The translations under genes and the position numbers were made by a program. Positions 17,096 through 25,485 of a stretch of 64,000 nt of DNA are shown here, in pieces. The stretch covers positions 1 to 64,000 of the forward strand of contig CAZPUQ010000006.1 of the NCBI GenBank assembly GCA_964589785.1, in the 5' to 3' direction. Within the stretch, counting starts at the first letter, position 1, and the number at the start of each line of letters is the position of its first letter. A model generated the notes under the pieces. It did not search any database. It was given only the letters and a program-made list of their open reading frames with translations, and was not told the origin of the DNA. Source of the stretch: JAGVSR01 sp964589785. Its GTDB lineage: Bacteria > Pseudomonadota > Alphaproteobacteria > Rhizobiales > Hyphomicrobiaceae.

Positions 17096-17892
17096 TTCCA
17101 GCCACTGCCGATGAGGCGGCGCTCCTCCTCGGGCTCCAGCGTGCGGCTTGCGCCGAGCAGCGACATCAGCGCTCCCAGAGCCTCCTGCTCCGGCGTTCCA
17201 GCCGGAGCGTATGCCTTTGGATCGCCGGCCGCGCCGCTCGCCACTGCCACGGCGCCCTCGACGCCCCAGTCGCCGCTCACCGAACGACACGCCACGGCCA
17301 CGACGCGCGGCGAGAGCTCCGCATCCAGAAGCTCGAGCTCGCGGCAGACGCGACCGCTGCGGTCACGGAACGTGCCGGCGACCATGAGGTGCTGCCGGCC
17401 GGCCGATGACGCCTCGCCGATTGCCACCGGGTCGCCCGAGGGCCGCGTCTCGAGAACGCGGGCGAACTCGCTCTCTCGTGCCAGAGGCCCCGGCACGACC
17501 TGCCCGGCGATGTCGTCGCGTCCCTCCGTCAGCGGCCAGAGGACGGCCGCGGCCACGAGGGCGGCGATCGAGGCCGCCGCTGCGAAGGCGAGACGGGATA
17601 TGGAACGCGGCGGCGCGCGCCTTGCCTTTTCGTGCAACGGGACGACCTTCGGTTGCGTGCCCTGGGACGCGGGTAGGCCTTCGAGAAGCAAAGCCACCAG
17701 CGCGGCGGACGGCGGCTCGGCGGCCTCCTCTGCAAAGGCAACGCGCACGAGCTCGCGCGTGCGGCGGAAATCCTCGAGCGCGCTCTGCTCCTCGACGGAG
17801 AGACCTTCGCGCAGCCGGGTCCCGACCTCGGCGTGATCCGCCGTCACCTCGCCGTCGGCATAGGCCATCAACTGCTCGTCGCTGAGGCGCAT
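17092..17892 (-). CDS. Membrane anti-sigma factor
   Basis: A 266-residue protein that starts with MRLSDEQLMAYADGEV, a pattern typical of anti-sigma factors encoded beside ECF sigma genes. A single membrane span is predicted at about 97-120 (SRLAFAAAASIAALVAAAVLWPL), leaving an N-terminal sigma-binding domain in the cytoplasm and about 145 residues in the periplasm. The zinc-binding HxxxCxxC motif is absent. The gene lies three bases after the ECF sigma gene and overlaps the permease gene. The signal sensed is unknown. Confidence 0.8.
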   Translation of the reverse strand: MRLSDEQLMAYADGEVTADHAEVGTRLREGLSVEEQSALEDFRRTRELVRVAFAEEAAEPPSAALVALLLEGLPASQGTQPKVVPLHEKARRAPPRSISRLAFAAAASIAALVAAAVLWPLTEGRDDIAGQVVPGPLARESEFARVLETRPSGDPVAIGEASSAGRQHLMVAGTFRDRSGRVCRELELLDAELSPRVVAVACRSVSGDWGVEGAVAVASGAAGDPKAYAPAGTPEQEALGALMSLLGASRTLEPEEERRLIGSGWK

Positions 17893-17895
17893 CGC

Positions 17896-18429
17896 TCAAG
17901 TCCTCCTTGTCTGTGCCGCGGTCGATCCCGCGGTCTCGATGGCACGGGCCAGCTTCCGCCGCGCGCGGGCCAGCCGGCTCATCACGGTGCCCTCCGGCAC
18001 GCCGATGATCTCGGCCGCATCGCGGTAGGACAGGCCGTCGGCGACGACGAGCATCAGCACCTCGCGCTGCTCCTCGGGCAGGGCCACCACCGCATCGCGC
18101 ACGTAGGCGAGCTCCTGGCGGGCTGCCGTCTGCTCTTCAATGCGCGCATCGAACGGCACCCGCGCCGCCGGGTCGCCGAGGGACAAGGTTCGGCGCCTCT
18201 GGCTCTGGCGCAGCCTGTCGATGTGCGTCGTCTTTACGATCTGGAACACCCACCGATCGAGCCGGGTACCGCGCTCGAACTGGTGCAGTCTGGCGAGCGC
18301 CTTCACGCACGCCTGCTGCAACAGGTCGTCGCCGTCCTCCGACGAGCCGGCTAAGCCCCTTGCGAAACGGCGCATGCGTGGCAAGAGTGCCACGAGCTGC
18401 AACCGGAGATCGTCGTCCGTGGAAGCCAT
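17896..18429 (-). CDS. ECF-type RNA polymerase sigma factor
   Basis: A 177-residue sigma-70-family factor. Region 2 (DDLLQQACVKALARLHQFERGTRLDRWVFQIV) and region 4 (LPEEQREVLMLVVADGLSYRDAAEIIGVPEGTVMSRLARAR) are present and region 3 is missing, as in ECF sigmas. The adjacent anti-sigma gene should hold it inactive until an envelope signal. Its promoter is probably the minus-strand half of the symmetrical element at 18454-18485, implying autoregulation. Confidence 0.93.
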   Translation of the reverse strand: MASTDDDLRLQLVALLPRMRRFARGLAGSSEDGDDLLQQACVKALARLHQFERGTRLDRWVFQIVKTTHIDRLRQSQRRRTLSLGDPAARVPFDARIEEQTAARQELAYVRDAVVALPEEQREVLMLVVADGLSYRDAAEIIGVPEGTVMSRLARARRKLARAIETAGSTAAQTRRT

Positions 18430-18453
18430 GCGGGACCATTGTTCTCGACATCG

Positions 18454-18485
18454 GGAAGGAAACGCCAGGGTCGGCGTTTCATTCC
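18454..18485. promoter_or_regulatory. Symmetrical divergent ECF promoter pair
   Basis: Thirteen-base arms GGAAGGAAACGCC and GGCGTTTCATTCC are complementary with one mismatch around a six-base centre. Each strand reads GGAA, seventeen bases, CGTT, which matches -35/-10 elements used by many ECF sigma factors. The plus-strand version would start about 70 bases before the subtilase gene; the minus-strand version about 25 bases before the sigma gene. The sigma factor is therefore likely to control itself and the protease. Confidence 0.65.
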
Positions 18486-18555
18486 CCTGTCACGCTGCCT
18501 CCGATATGGCGACGCCGTGACGGCGCTGAAACCCACCGGCAAAGGAAACTCCGCG

Positions 18556-19797
18556 ATGCAAAAATGGCTTGCCGCCCTGTTGCTGCTGACACTGGCCATA
18601 GCCGGGACCGTCGCTCCCGGACTGGAAACTCCGGGCTTTGCCGGCCCGGCCTGGGCCGATGATGACGACGACGATGATGATGATGATGACGACGACCGCG
18701 CGGTGCGCCGGCCACGCGCAACGCGCGTCGAGCTCGTTGTCGCAGGCCTTTCCGGCGAGCAGATCGCCGCCCTCGCGCGTCGCGGCTTCCGCGTCACCCG
18801 ATCGCTCGACTCGGCCCTGCTCGGCACCGGCGTGAGCCGCCTCTTGGGGCCGTCGGGTCGCGGCGCCGCCGCGGCACTCCGCGAGGTTCGGCGCATCGCC
18901 CCGCAGGCCATGGCGGCGCGCAACGACCGCTTCGTGCGCTCACCCGTCGACCGCTATCGTCCGCAGGGCGAGCCGTGCGGCGAGGCCTGCCCGCCGTTCG
19001 CGCTGACCGGGTGGACGCCTTCCTACCTTTCGTGCGCCCGCACCGCGCCGATCGGTGTCATCGATACGCGCATCGAGCGTGCGCATCCGGCGCTGGCGGG
19101 CGCGGAGCTTGAGATCGAAACCGTGCGCCGGCCCGACCGGCGACCGTCGAACGCGGTGCACGGCACGGGCGTCGTCAGCCTTCTCATCGGACAGCCGGGA
19201 ACGGCGGTAACGGGCCTCGTGCCGCGCGCGACGGTCGTCGCGGTCGACGCCTTCCACCGCGCTGGGGGCGCGGACGCGACCGACGCCTTCGACCTCGTCG
19301 CTGCCCTCGACGTGCTCGCGGCGCGCGAGGTCGGGGTCGTCAACATGAGCCTCAGCGGTCCCGACAACGAAATCCTCGCGGTGGCCATTCGCCGCCTCGT
19401 CGCGCGCGGCACGCTGATCGTCGCGGCGGCGGGCACAACGGGCGGAAGCGCCAGCGGCTATCCGGCGCGCTACGAAGGCGTGGTCGCGGTGGCGGCGATT
19501 GACGAGACCTTGAAGCCATCGCGACTGTCGGCACGCGGCGCGCACATCTCCTATGCCGGACCGGGCGTGGGGATTCCGGTCGCCGTGCCGGGAGGAAAGT
19601 CGCGGCTTGCCAGCGGCACGTCGTTCGCGACGCCGTTCGTATCGGCGGCCGCCGCCGTCGCGCGGCTGCAGGACGGCGGCAGCGGCGGCGCCACCGCCGA
19701 CCGTCTGCGCGCGCTGGCCAAGGACCTCGGCGCGCCGGGGCGCGACCCGATCTTCGGATGGGGACTGGTCCAGTTCCCGCACGTCGAGCGGTGCTGA
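18556..19797 (+). CDS. Exported subtilisin-like serine protease with poly-Asp tract
   Basis: A 413-residue S8-family protein. A signal peptide (about 1-34, ending PAWA) is followed at once by thirteen consecutive Asp (35-47). The catalytic triad appears as D170 (GVIDTR), H202 (VHGTGV) and S356 (SGTSFATP). The oxyanion-hole Asn normally found in AAAGN is Thr (AAAGTTGG, about 294), so activity may be altered. C141, C145, C160 and the last residue could form disulfides. It is divergent from, and probably regulated by, the ECF sigma/anti-sigma pair. The start is set by AAGGAAA upstream and the signal peptide. Confidence 0.88.
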   Translation: MQKWLAALLLLTLAIAGTVAPGLETPGFAGPAWADDDDDDDDDDDDDRAVRRPRATRVELVVAGLSGEQIAALARRGFRVTRSLDSALLGTGVSRLLGPSGRGAAAALREVRRIAPQAMAARNDRFVRSPVDRYRPQGEPCGEACPPFALTGWTPSYLSCARTAPIGVIDTRIERAHPALAGAELEIETVRRPDRRPSNAVHGTGVVSLLIGQPGTAVTGLVPRATVVAVDAFHRAGGADATDAFDLVAALDVLAAREVGVVNMSLSGPDNEILAVAIRRLVARGTLIVAAAGTTGGSASGYPARYEGVVAVAAIDETLKPSRLSARGAHISYAGPGVGIPVAVPGGKSRLASGTSFATPFVSAAAAVARLQDGGSGGATADRLRALAKDLGAPGRDPIFGWGLVQFPHVERC

Positions 19798-19890
19798 CGC
19801 CGGAGACCGACCCTGCCGCGGCAGAAGCCGGAATCGCCATGTCGACGGCGATGCGATGGACGGTCAAAAGGCGTCTGCTGCAAATTCATC

Positions 19891-20418
19891 CTAACCCGGC
19901 CGATCGTGCGCACGTTCTCCGGAACGAATGTCGGCCAGCACCTTTTCGATGAAGGCATCCTTGGCGCTTCTGTAAACAGCCATGTCGCGGCCGTCGTGGT
20001 GCCGCTTCAGCGCGTTGTACGCGGCGACGAGATCGGACGACGCCCGCAACGCTTCGACAAAGAGATGGAAGACATCGTACGGCCCATCAATGGCGGCGAG
20101 CTGAATGCCGAGATGAGGGTGTCCGGAGGACTCCTCGAATGCCGAGAACGCGGCCGTGCGGACCGAACCCTGGTTGCGCGAGAATCGCGATGCGAGCGCG
20201 GTGTCGGCTTCCTCGAAATCCTCAGCAGGGACGCGAACGACAATATCGAGATCGCCTTTCGTCAAGCAGCCCGGAACCGCCGTCGCTCCGACATGCCGGA
20301 TGTCGGCGGTCGATGGCAGTATCGAGGCGAGCGACGCGCTCATTGCGGCGAAGAGCCGCTCAGCCTCGTCGCGAGCGCGCTGCGTATCCACGAGCGTGAG
20401 GGCAGGTTCCTTGTCCAT
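19891..20418 (-). CDS. GrpB-family nucleotidyltransferase-like protein
   Basis: A 175-residue protein with the GrpB/UPF0157 pattern: HVGATAVPGCLTKGDLDIVVRVP, then a C-terminal helix ending FIEKVLADIR. The family has a nucleotidyltransferase fold; its biological role is not settled. The second of two in-frame ATGs is chosen because GGGGAGA lies five bases before it. It is convergent with the subtilase gene and 47 bases downstream of metB on the same strand. Confidence 0.8.
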   Translation of the reverse strand: MDKEPALTLVDTQRARDEAERLFAAMSASLASILPSTADIRHVGATAVPGCLTKGDLDIVVRVPAEDFEEADTALASRFSRNQGSVRTAAFSAFEESSGHPHLGIQLAAIDGPYDVFHLFVEALRASSDLVAAYNALKRHHDGRDMAVYRSAKDAFIEKVLADIRSGERAHDRPG

Positions 20419-20465
20419 TTGTCTCCCCTGCCCCTCCATGCATAAACGCCGCGCACGTCCCTCCC

Positions 20466-21689
20466 TTACTCCCCCGCCTCGCGGGCTGGCGCGGTTCTGT
20501 CGATGTCGTTTTTTATGGGAGCGGACTGCGCCGTCCGAGCGGCGGCCAAGGCGAGGTCGAGGTCCTCGATCAGATCTTCCTGCGCTTCGAGACCGACGGA
20601 CAGCCGGAGAAGACCGTCGGTAATCCCTGCGGCCCGTCGCGCGTCGGCGTCCATGCCCGCATGCGTCATCGTTGCGGGATGTGCGACGAGGCTCTCGATG
20701 CCGCCGAGCGACTCGGCCAGCGTGAAGACGCGAACGGCCTCCACGAAGCGGCGAACGGCTTCGACCCCGCCGGCCAGCTCGAAGCTGAGCATGGCGCCGA
20801 AACCCGACTGCTGGGCCTTGGCGATGGCGTGCCCTGCGTGCGACGGCAGGCCTGGATAGTGCACCCGCTCGACCGCGGGGCAGCTCTCGAGGTACCTGGC
20901 GATGGCGAGCGCCGTCTCCTGCTGCCGCTCTACGCGCGGAAAGAGCGTTCGGATGCCGCGCAGCGTCAGATAGGAATCGAAGGCCGACCCCGTCGTTCCC
21001 ACGATGTTGGCCCAGGCGGCCAGCGCATCGGCGTCCGCCTTGTCGGCACAGACGACGGCGCCACCCACCACATCGGAATGTCCGTTGAGATACTTGGTCG
21101 TCGAATGGATGACCATGTGCGCGCCGAGAAGAAGGGGGCGTTGCAGGGCCGGAGACAGGAAGGTGTTGTCCACTACGACCTTTGCCCCGGCCTCGCGCGC
21201 GCGCTTGCTGATCGACCGAATGTCGACGACCCGCATCAGGGGATTGCTGGGTGTCTCGATCAGGACCATGGCTGGCGACGCCGACAGAGCCTGCTCCAGT
21301 TGCCCGGGATCGCCCTGATCGACGAACATCACATCGAAGTGCCCCAGGGCGCGGCGGGCGGAGAGAAGCCGGTGCGTTCCGCCATAGCAGTCGTGCGGCG
21401 CCACGAGCAGGTCGGACGACCGCAGCGGGCTGACGGCGAGATCGACTGCGGCCATGCCCGACGCCACGACGACCGCTCCCTCCCCGCCTTCGAGCTCCGC
21501 GAGCGTCTCGGCAAGCAGCGAGCGGGTGGGATTCGTAGTCCGCGAATAGTCGTGCAGGCGCGCCCGCTCGAACCCCGCAAAGGAATAGGTCGTCGAAAGA
21601 TGAATGGGCGGGGCGACGGCGCCGAACGCCGTATCCGCGGCGATGCCCTTGCGCGCCGCGACTGTCCTTGGATCGTTGCGTCTCACCAT
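20466..21689 (-). CDS. metB: Cystathionine gamma-synthase/gamma-lyase family PLP enzyme
   Basis: A 407-residue trans-sulfuration enzyme. The PLP lysine is in HSTTKYLNGHSDVVGG, and YSRTTNPTR, VVDNTFLSP and SLGGIESLVAHPATMTH are characteristic. Cystathionine gamma-synthase is the most likely activity, but gamma-lyase or O-succinylhomoserine sulfhydrylase cannot be excluded from sequence alone. The start MVRRNDPRT has GGAGACGAG upstream; further upstream codons read through the divergent promoter. It is transcribed away from a MarR gene. Confidence 0.85.
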   Translation of the reverse strand: MVRRNDPRTVAARKGIAADTAFGAVAPPIHLSTTYSFAGFERARLHDYSRTTNPTRSLLAETLAELEGGEGAVVVASGMAAVDLAVSPLRSSDLLVAPHDCYGGTHRLLSARRALGHFDVMFVDQGDPGQLEQALSASPAMVLIETPSNPLMRVVDIRSISKRAREAGAKVVVDNTFLSPALQRPLLLGAHMVIHSTTKYLNGHSDVVGGAVVCADKADADALAAWANIVGTTGSAFDSYLTLRGIRTLFPRVERQQETALAIARYLESCPAVERVHYPGLPSHAGHAIAKAQQSGFGAMLSFELAGGVEAVRRFVEAVRVFTLAESLGGIESLVAHPATMTHAGMDADARRAAGITDGLLRLSVGLEAQEDLIEDLDLALAAARTAQSAPIKNDIDRTAPAREAGE

Positions 21690-21772
21690 CTCACTCGTCT
21701 CCGTCGACCGGGGGCCTAAGCGTCCGCCGCCCGGCCCGTCCCAGGCGGATATTGCACGTGACAGGACTTTAT

Positions 21773-21785
21773 ATCGTAGTACGAT
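21773..21785. promoter_or_regulatory. Small palindrome between metB and marR
   Basis: ATCGTA and TACGAT are arranged around a single G, overlapping a TATAT stretch that could be the -10 of the marR promoter. It lies in the 113-base divergent region and is a plausible autoregulatory MarR site. Confidence 0.4.
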
Positions 21786-21802
21786 GGAATCAAGAGAGCC
21801 CC

Positions 21803-22243
21803 ATGACCAAAGCCGCCGGACCACGCAAGCTCCCGAAGAAGAACTATGAGGCGCTCGCCGATTTCCGCTATGCACTACGGCGTTTCTTCGCCTTCAGCGA
21901 GCATGCGGCCGGCAAGGCGGGCCTCAGTCCCCAGCAATATCAGGCGCTCCTTGCCATCAAAGGCGCTCGCGACCGGAGCGATCTCGGCATCGGCGATATC
22001 GCCGAGCGGCTCATGATCCGCCACCACACGGCCGTCGAGCTGGTCGGCCGGCTGGAGCGGAACGGATTCGTGGTCCGCGCGAAGGATAAGAGCGATGCGC
22101 GGCGCGTTGCCGTCAGGCTGTCCGCGAAGGCTGAGCGCGTCATGGATGGCTTGGCGGCGGCTCATCTCCAGGAGTTGAAAGGCACCCGCCCGGTGCTGGA
22201 GCAGTTGCTGGACCAGTTGGAGCCGCGGCGAAGCGAAACATGA
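21803..22243 (+). CDS. MarR-family transcriptional regulator
   Basis: A 146-residue winged-helix regulator. LSPQQYQALLAIKG, the recognition-helix region IAERLMIRHHTAVELVGRLERNGFV and the wing RAKDKSDARRVAVRLSAKA follow the MarR pattern. The start MTKAAGPRK has AGAGAG upstream. It is divergent from metB and 99 bases before the panE-like gene on the same strand, so it may control either. The ligand is unknown. Confidence 0.88.
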   Translation: MTKAAGPRKLPKKNYEALADFRYALRRFFAFSEHAAGKAGLSPQQYQALLAIKGARDRSDLGIGDIAERLMIRHHTAVELVGRLERNGFVVRAKDKSDARRVAVRLSAKAERVMDGLAAAHLQELKGTRPVLEQLLDQLEPRRSET

Positions 22244-22342
22244 TCGGTGAGACGCATGATCGGTAAATCGCAGAGCGCGACGGCTACTTGGACCGTGGCC
22301 GGAGACGGCGCAGCGCACCCCAGCCCGTCGGGGGAGATCGAG

Positions 22343-23269
22343 ATGAGAGTTCTGATCCTGGGCGCCGGCGGCGTGGGCGGCTATATCGGATCGAGATTGC
22401 TTCCGGCCGGAGCGGACGTGGTCTTCCTCGCGCGCGGCCAGCGGCTTGCGGACTTGTCCGCCAATGGGCTTACGGTCCAAAGTCCGCTCGGCAATTTCTC
22501 GGCGCCTGTGCGCGTGGTCGGTGACGCGTCGAGCGCAGAGTTTTCCCCTGACCTCATCATCCTTGCGTGCAAGGCTCCGGCGCTCGCCGACGCTCTGGAC
22601 GCCATCGCGTCGAGCGTGGGGCCTGAAACACGCATCCTGCCCCTTCTCAATGGCGTCGCGCACCTTGAGACCCTGCGACGGAGGTTTCCGCAGACGCCGA
22701 TGCTCGCCGGCATCGTCCACGGCGCGCTGACGCTGCACGACAGCGGGGTGATCCAGCACCTCACACCCTTCTTTGCATCGATCGTGGGTTCGATGGACGG
22801 CGCCTCCGACCCGGTCGCGGAAGAGTTCGTGCGGAGCCTGAGCGACGCCGGCGTCGATGCCCGGCTGAGCCACGACATCCGGCAGGACTTGTGGAACAAG
22901 TTCGTGTTCCTGGCGACGCTCGCCGGCATCACGTGCCTTATGCGCGCCAGCATCGGCACGATCCTGACCAGCGACGACGGACAGGACCTCATCCTCCAAC
23001 TTCTGGACGAATGCCTTGCGGTTGCGGAAAAGGAAGGCTTCGCTCCGGACGAAGCGTCCATGGACACCTACCGTCGATCGCTGACGGAACCCGGCTCGAC
23101 ATTCACATCGTCGATGCTGCGCGATATTCTGAGCGGCCGGCGCACGGAAGGCGACCACATCCTCGGCGACATGCTGAGGCGGGGCCGACGCCATGGCCTT
23201 GTGACGCCGCTCTTGAGCATTGCCAACGCCCACCTCCAATGCTTCGAGGCGACGAGAGCGCTGGCCTAG
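22343..23269 (+). CDS. 2-dehydropantoate 2-reductase family protein
   Basis: A 308-residue NADPH-dependent oxidoreductase of the ApbA/PanE family. The Rossmann motif is at the N-terminus (VLILGAGGVGGYIG), followed by LACKAP, LLNGVAHLE and the C-terminal domain containing DLWNKFVFLATLAGITCLMR, with the catalytic Lys in WNKF. It would reduce ketopantoate in coenzyme A synthesis, though the family has many paralogues with unknown substrates. The start is fixed by GGGGAG nine bases upstream. Confidence 0.85.
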   Translation: MRVLILGAGGVGGYIGSRLLPAGADVVFLARGQRLADLSANGLTVQSPLGNFSAPVRVVGDASSAEFSPDLIILACKAPALADALDAIASSVGPETRILPLLNGVAHLETLRRRFPQTPMLAGIVHGALTLHDSGVIQHLTPFFASIVGSMDGASDPVAEEFVRSLSDAGVDARLSHDIRQDLWNKFVFLATLAGITCLMRASIGTILTSDDGQDLILQLLDECLAVAEKEGFAPDEASMDTYRRSLTEPGSTFTSSMLRDILSGRRTEGDHILGDMLRRGRRHGLVTPLLSIANAHLQCFEATRALA

Positions 23270-23368
23270 TCGACGGGACGTGCAACGGGCCAGCCGGCCC
23301 ATTGCACCCTCGTCAAATGCCATGCAGAGCAACGATGGCATCGCCCGTCGCAGCCGGACGAACGCCTC

Positions 23369-23767
23369 TCACGCTGTCCGTCGGCGCCAGGCATCGACGC
23401 TCCATGCGCCGCCGCCGGCAAAGACCAGATAAAGGAAGATGAAGCAGAACAGAACGGCGCCGTCACCGCCGTTGAGCACGGGGAATGGGCTCTGGGGTGC
23501 GTGCGCGATCCAGTAGGCGAAGGCCATCAGGCCCGAAAGCACGAACGCGACTGGCCGCGTGAAGGCTCCCACGATCAGGAGCGCGCCGCCAACGATCTCC
23601 AGAATGCCGGCGAACCAGGTGAGCGCGAACGGCTCGGGCATGTACTTCGGCTCTGGAAAGCCGAATATTTTCTGCGTGCCGTGCTCCAGGAACAGGACAG
23701 CGGTAACGATGCGCAGAATGCTGAGAACGCGCGGCTCCCACTCGGCAAGGGTCGTGTTGATGGACAT
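23369..23767 (-). CDS. DoxX-family membrane protein
   Basis: A 132-residue protein with four predicted membrane helices and the DoxX pattern (LRIVTAVLFLEHGTQKIFGFP, LEIVGGALLIVGAFTRPVAFVLSGLMAFAYW). AGGAG precedes the ATG. Function is not established; relatives are often induced by oxidative or electrophile stress. It is divergent from a MarR gene, and a perfect 24-bp palindrome lies in its promoter, so repression by that MarR protein is likely. Confidence 0.88.
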   Translation of the reverse strand: MSINTTLAEWEPRVLSILRIVTAVLFLEHGTQKIFGFPEPKYMPEPFALTWFAGILEIVGGALLIVGAFTRPVAFVLSGLMAFAYWIAHAPQSPFPVLNGGDGAVLFCFIFLYLVFAGGGAWSVDAWRRRTA

Positions 23768-23789
23768 GACGTGCTCCTGATGATCTTGC

Positions 23790-23813
23790 ATATATCTTTC
23801 TAGAAAGATATAT
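23790..23813. promoter_or_regulatory. Perfect 24-bp operator-like palindrome
   Basis: The arm ATATATCTTTCT is directly followed by its exact reverse complement, centred on TCTAGA. It lies 22 bases upstream of the doxX ATG and 60 bases upstream of the divergent marR gene. Perfect AT-rich symmetry of this length in GC-rich DNA is very unlikely by chance. It is the expected binding site of the adjacent MarR regulator. Confidence 0.8.
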
Positions 23814-23873
23814 ATCGGCGATCGTCTTGTTCGCAAGAGAGTTGCGATAACGATACCGTGAGGACTGCTCCCC

Positions 23874-24401
23874 ATGAGGACCGCGCCCATAAGCTCTGCA
23901 GACCGTCAAGCGGCCGACGTCATCCTCCGGTCCATGGCTGCGCATTGGCCCGAGGCCATCACGCCCATCACGCACCTGATGATGCGGGTCTATCGGCTGA
24001 GCAGTCTTGTGCTGGACAATGCGTCGAGCCAGGTCGCCATGCACGGCCTGACCTTCACCGAGTTCGAGGTGCTGGCCGCGCTGCGCGGCATGGCGCCGCC
24101 GCATGAACTGGTGCCGACGGATTTGTATCGCGCCGTACTGATCTCCTCGGGAGGGCTGACGAAAGTTCTCTACGCCTTGCAGGAGAAAGGCCTTGTCGCG
24201 CGGAGTGCCGGCGGCAGCGACAAGCGCAGCAAGCCGGTGCGGCTCACGGCAAGAGGGCGCGCCCTCGTCGAGCGCGTGATGGCGGACGTGCTCCGCTCCG
24301 ACGGTGCGCTGATCGGCAGCGGTCTTTCGGACGGCGAGATCGCGCAACTGACGAAGCTGCTGCGGAAGCTGCTGACGACCCTGGAGCCGGAAGCGCCGTG
24401 A
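23874..24401 (+). CDS. MarR-family transcriptional regulator
   Basis: A 175-residue winged-helix protein: LTFTEFEVLAALRGMAPPHELVPTDLYRAVLISSGGLTKVLYALQEKGLV and the wing GGSDKRSKPVRLTARGRALV. One or two Cys-free helices precede the DNA-binding part, so Cys-based redox sensing is not indicated. Its promoter shares the 24-bp palindrome with doxX, suggesting autorepression and control of doxX. Confidence 0.88.
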   Translation: MRTAPISSADRQAADVILRSMAAHWPEAITPITHLMMRVYRLSSLVLDNASSQVAMHGLTFTEFEVLAALRGMAPPHELVPTDLYRAVLISSGGLTKVLYALQEKGLVARSAGGSDKRSKPVRLTARGRALVERVMADVLRSDGALIGSGLSDGEIAQLTKLLRKLLTTLEPEAP

Positions 24402-24678
24402 GACGCAAGTCGCGGGCTCGACAAGACACCGGCTGCCCCTATTCATCCGCAACATTTCTGGGATCCCGGCGTTGTCCCTACGTCGGAAACCGGGTGCCGG
24501 ACCCCGCGGGCTTGGGGCCGCGGTGCCGTCCCTAGCCCGGCGGGCCGCATCGTGCGATCCTTTTGCGCGTGTGAGTGAGTCGCGAACTCTCGTCCGCCGT
24601 CAGATGAACATGTCCGACAGGTCCTGACGGGGCGTTGGTCATACCGGTATTCGATCAATCCCATCCTGGAGACCAAGA

Positions 24679-25053
24679 ATGCAGAAGTTCGAAACTTTCG
24701 AGCAGTTCTGGCCCTATTATCTGGGTGAGCACAGCGATCCGCGGACGCGGGCCCTGCATTTTGCCGGCACCACCTTTGCCGGCGTGATGGCCCTGGCCTG
24801 GATGGCAACGGGCTTGAAGACCCTTCTCGTGCTGGGAATCGTCGGCGGCTACGGTCTCGCCTGGCTGGCACACTTCGTCATCGAGTCCAACAAGCCGGCG
24901 ACGTTTGGCTATCCGCTCTGGTCGTTCCGTGCCGATCTCCGGATGTATCGGAAATGGCTCACCGGCTCGCTCGGCGACGAGCTCCGTCGCGCCGGCGTCA
25001 GAGACCGCCGCCTCGTCCGCACGAGCCGGGCTACCGGACGGACCGCGGCGTGA
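24679..25053 (+). CDS. Mpo1/DUF962-like membrane protein
   Basis: A 124-residue protein. FEQFWPYYLGEHSDPRTRALHFAGTTFAG and a later GYGLAWLAHFVIESNKPATFGYPLWSF match the DUF962/Mpo1 pattern, whose conserved His residues bind iron; yeast Mpo1 is a 2-hydroxy fatty acid dioxygenase. Two membrane segments lie at about 30-68. GGAG precedes the start. The last 25 residues are Arg-rich. The bacterial role is not established. Confidence 0.75.
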   Translation: MQKFETFEQFWPYYLGEHSDPRTRALHFAGTTFAGVMALAWMATGLKTLLVLGIVGGYGLAWLAHFVIESNKPATFGYPLWSFRADLRMYRKWLTGSLGDELRRAGVRDRRLVRTSRATGRTAA

Positions 25054-25167
25054 TCCCGGGCGGTGATCCTGGGGCGGGCTGCACTTAGGCCGGCGATGCG
25101 CGTCACTGGGCCTTGACCTTCGATGCCCAAAGCCCAACCTTAGCGGAGTTGGTGCACGAGGTTGGCC

Positions 25168-25425
25168 ATGTTCCGTTTGCTGTTCCCGACTTGCGTTGCC
25201 GCGATGATCGTCGCAGGCCCGGCCTTTGCAGGCGGTCTGGGAGAGGCGGCGGAGCTTGAGCATGCGCGCGCCAATGCCCGCGCTGGCGGGCCGATCAGCG
25301 AGCGCGATGCGGAGCTGCTTGAACGCTATGGCTGCCTGAGCGGCACGAACAGCGAATTCTGCCGCAAGCTCGAACACAGGCCGGCCCCTCGGACGTATAA
25401 GCGGCGACCGCAGAAGACGAAGTGA
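25168..25425 (+). CDS. Small exported protein, unknown function
   Basis: An 85-residue protein with a clear signal peptide (about 1-22, ending AFA). The mature part has two Cys (YGCLSGTNSEFCRKL) able to form a disulfide, and a basic C-terminal tail. The ATG is preferred over an upstream TTG because GAGG lies eight bases before it. No family recognised. Confidence 0.65.
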   Translation: MFRLLFPTCVAAMIVAGPAFAGGLGEAAELEHARANARAGGPISERDAELLERYGCLSGTNSEFCRKLEHRPAPRTYKRRPQKTK

Positions 25426-25485
25426 GATCATCGGCCGAGCGGACGCCCCGTGGCTGCGGATTGTCTTCTCCCGGCGTCGGGACCG

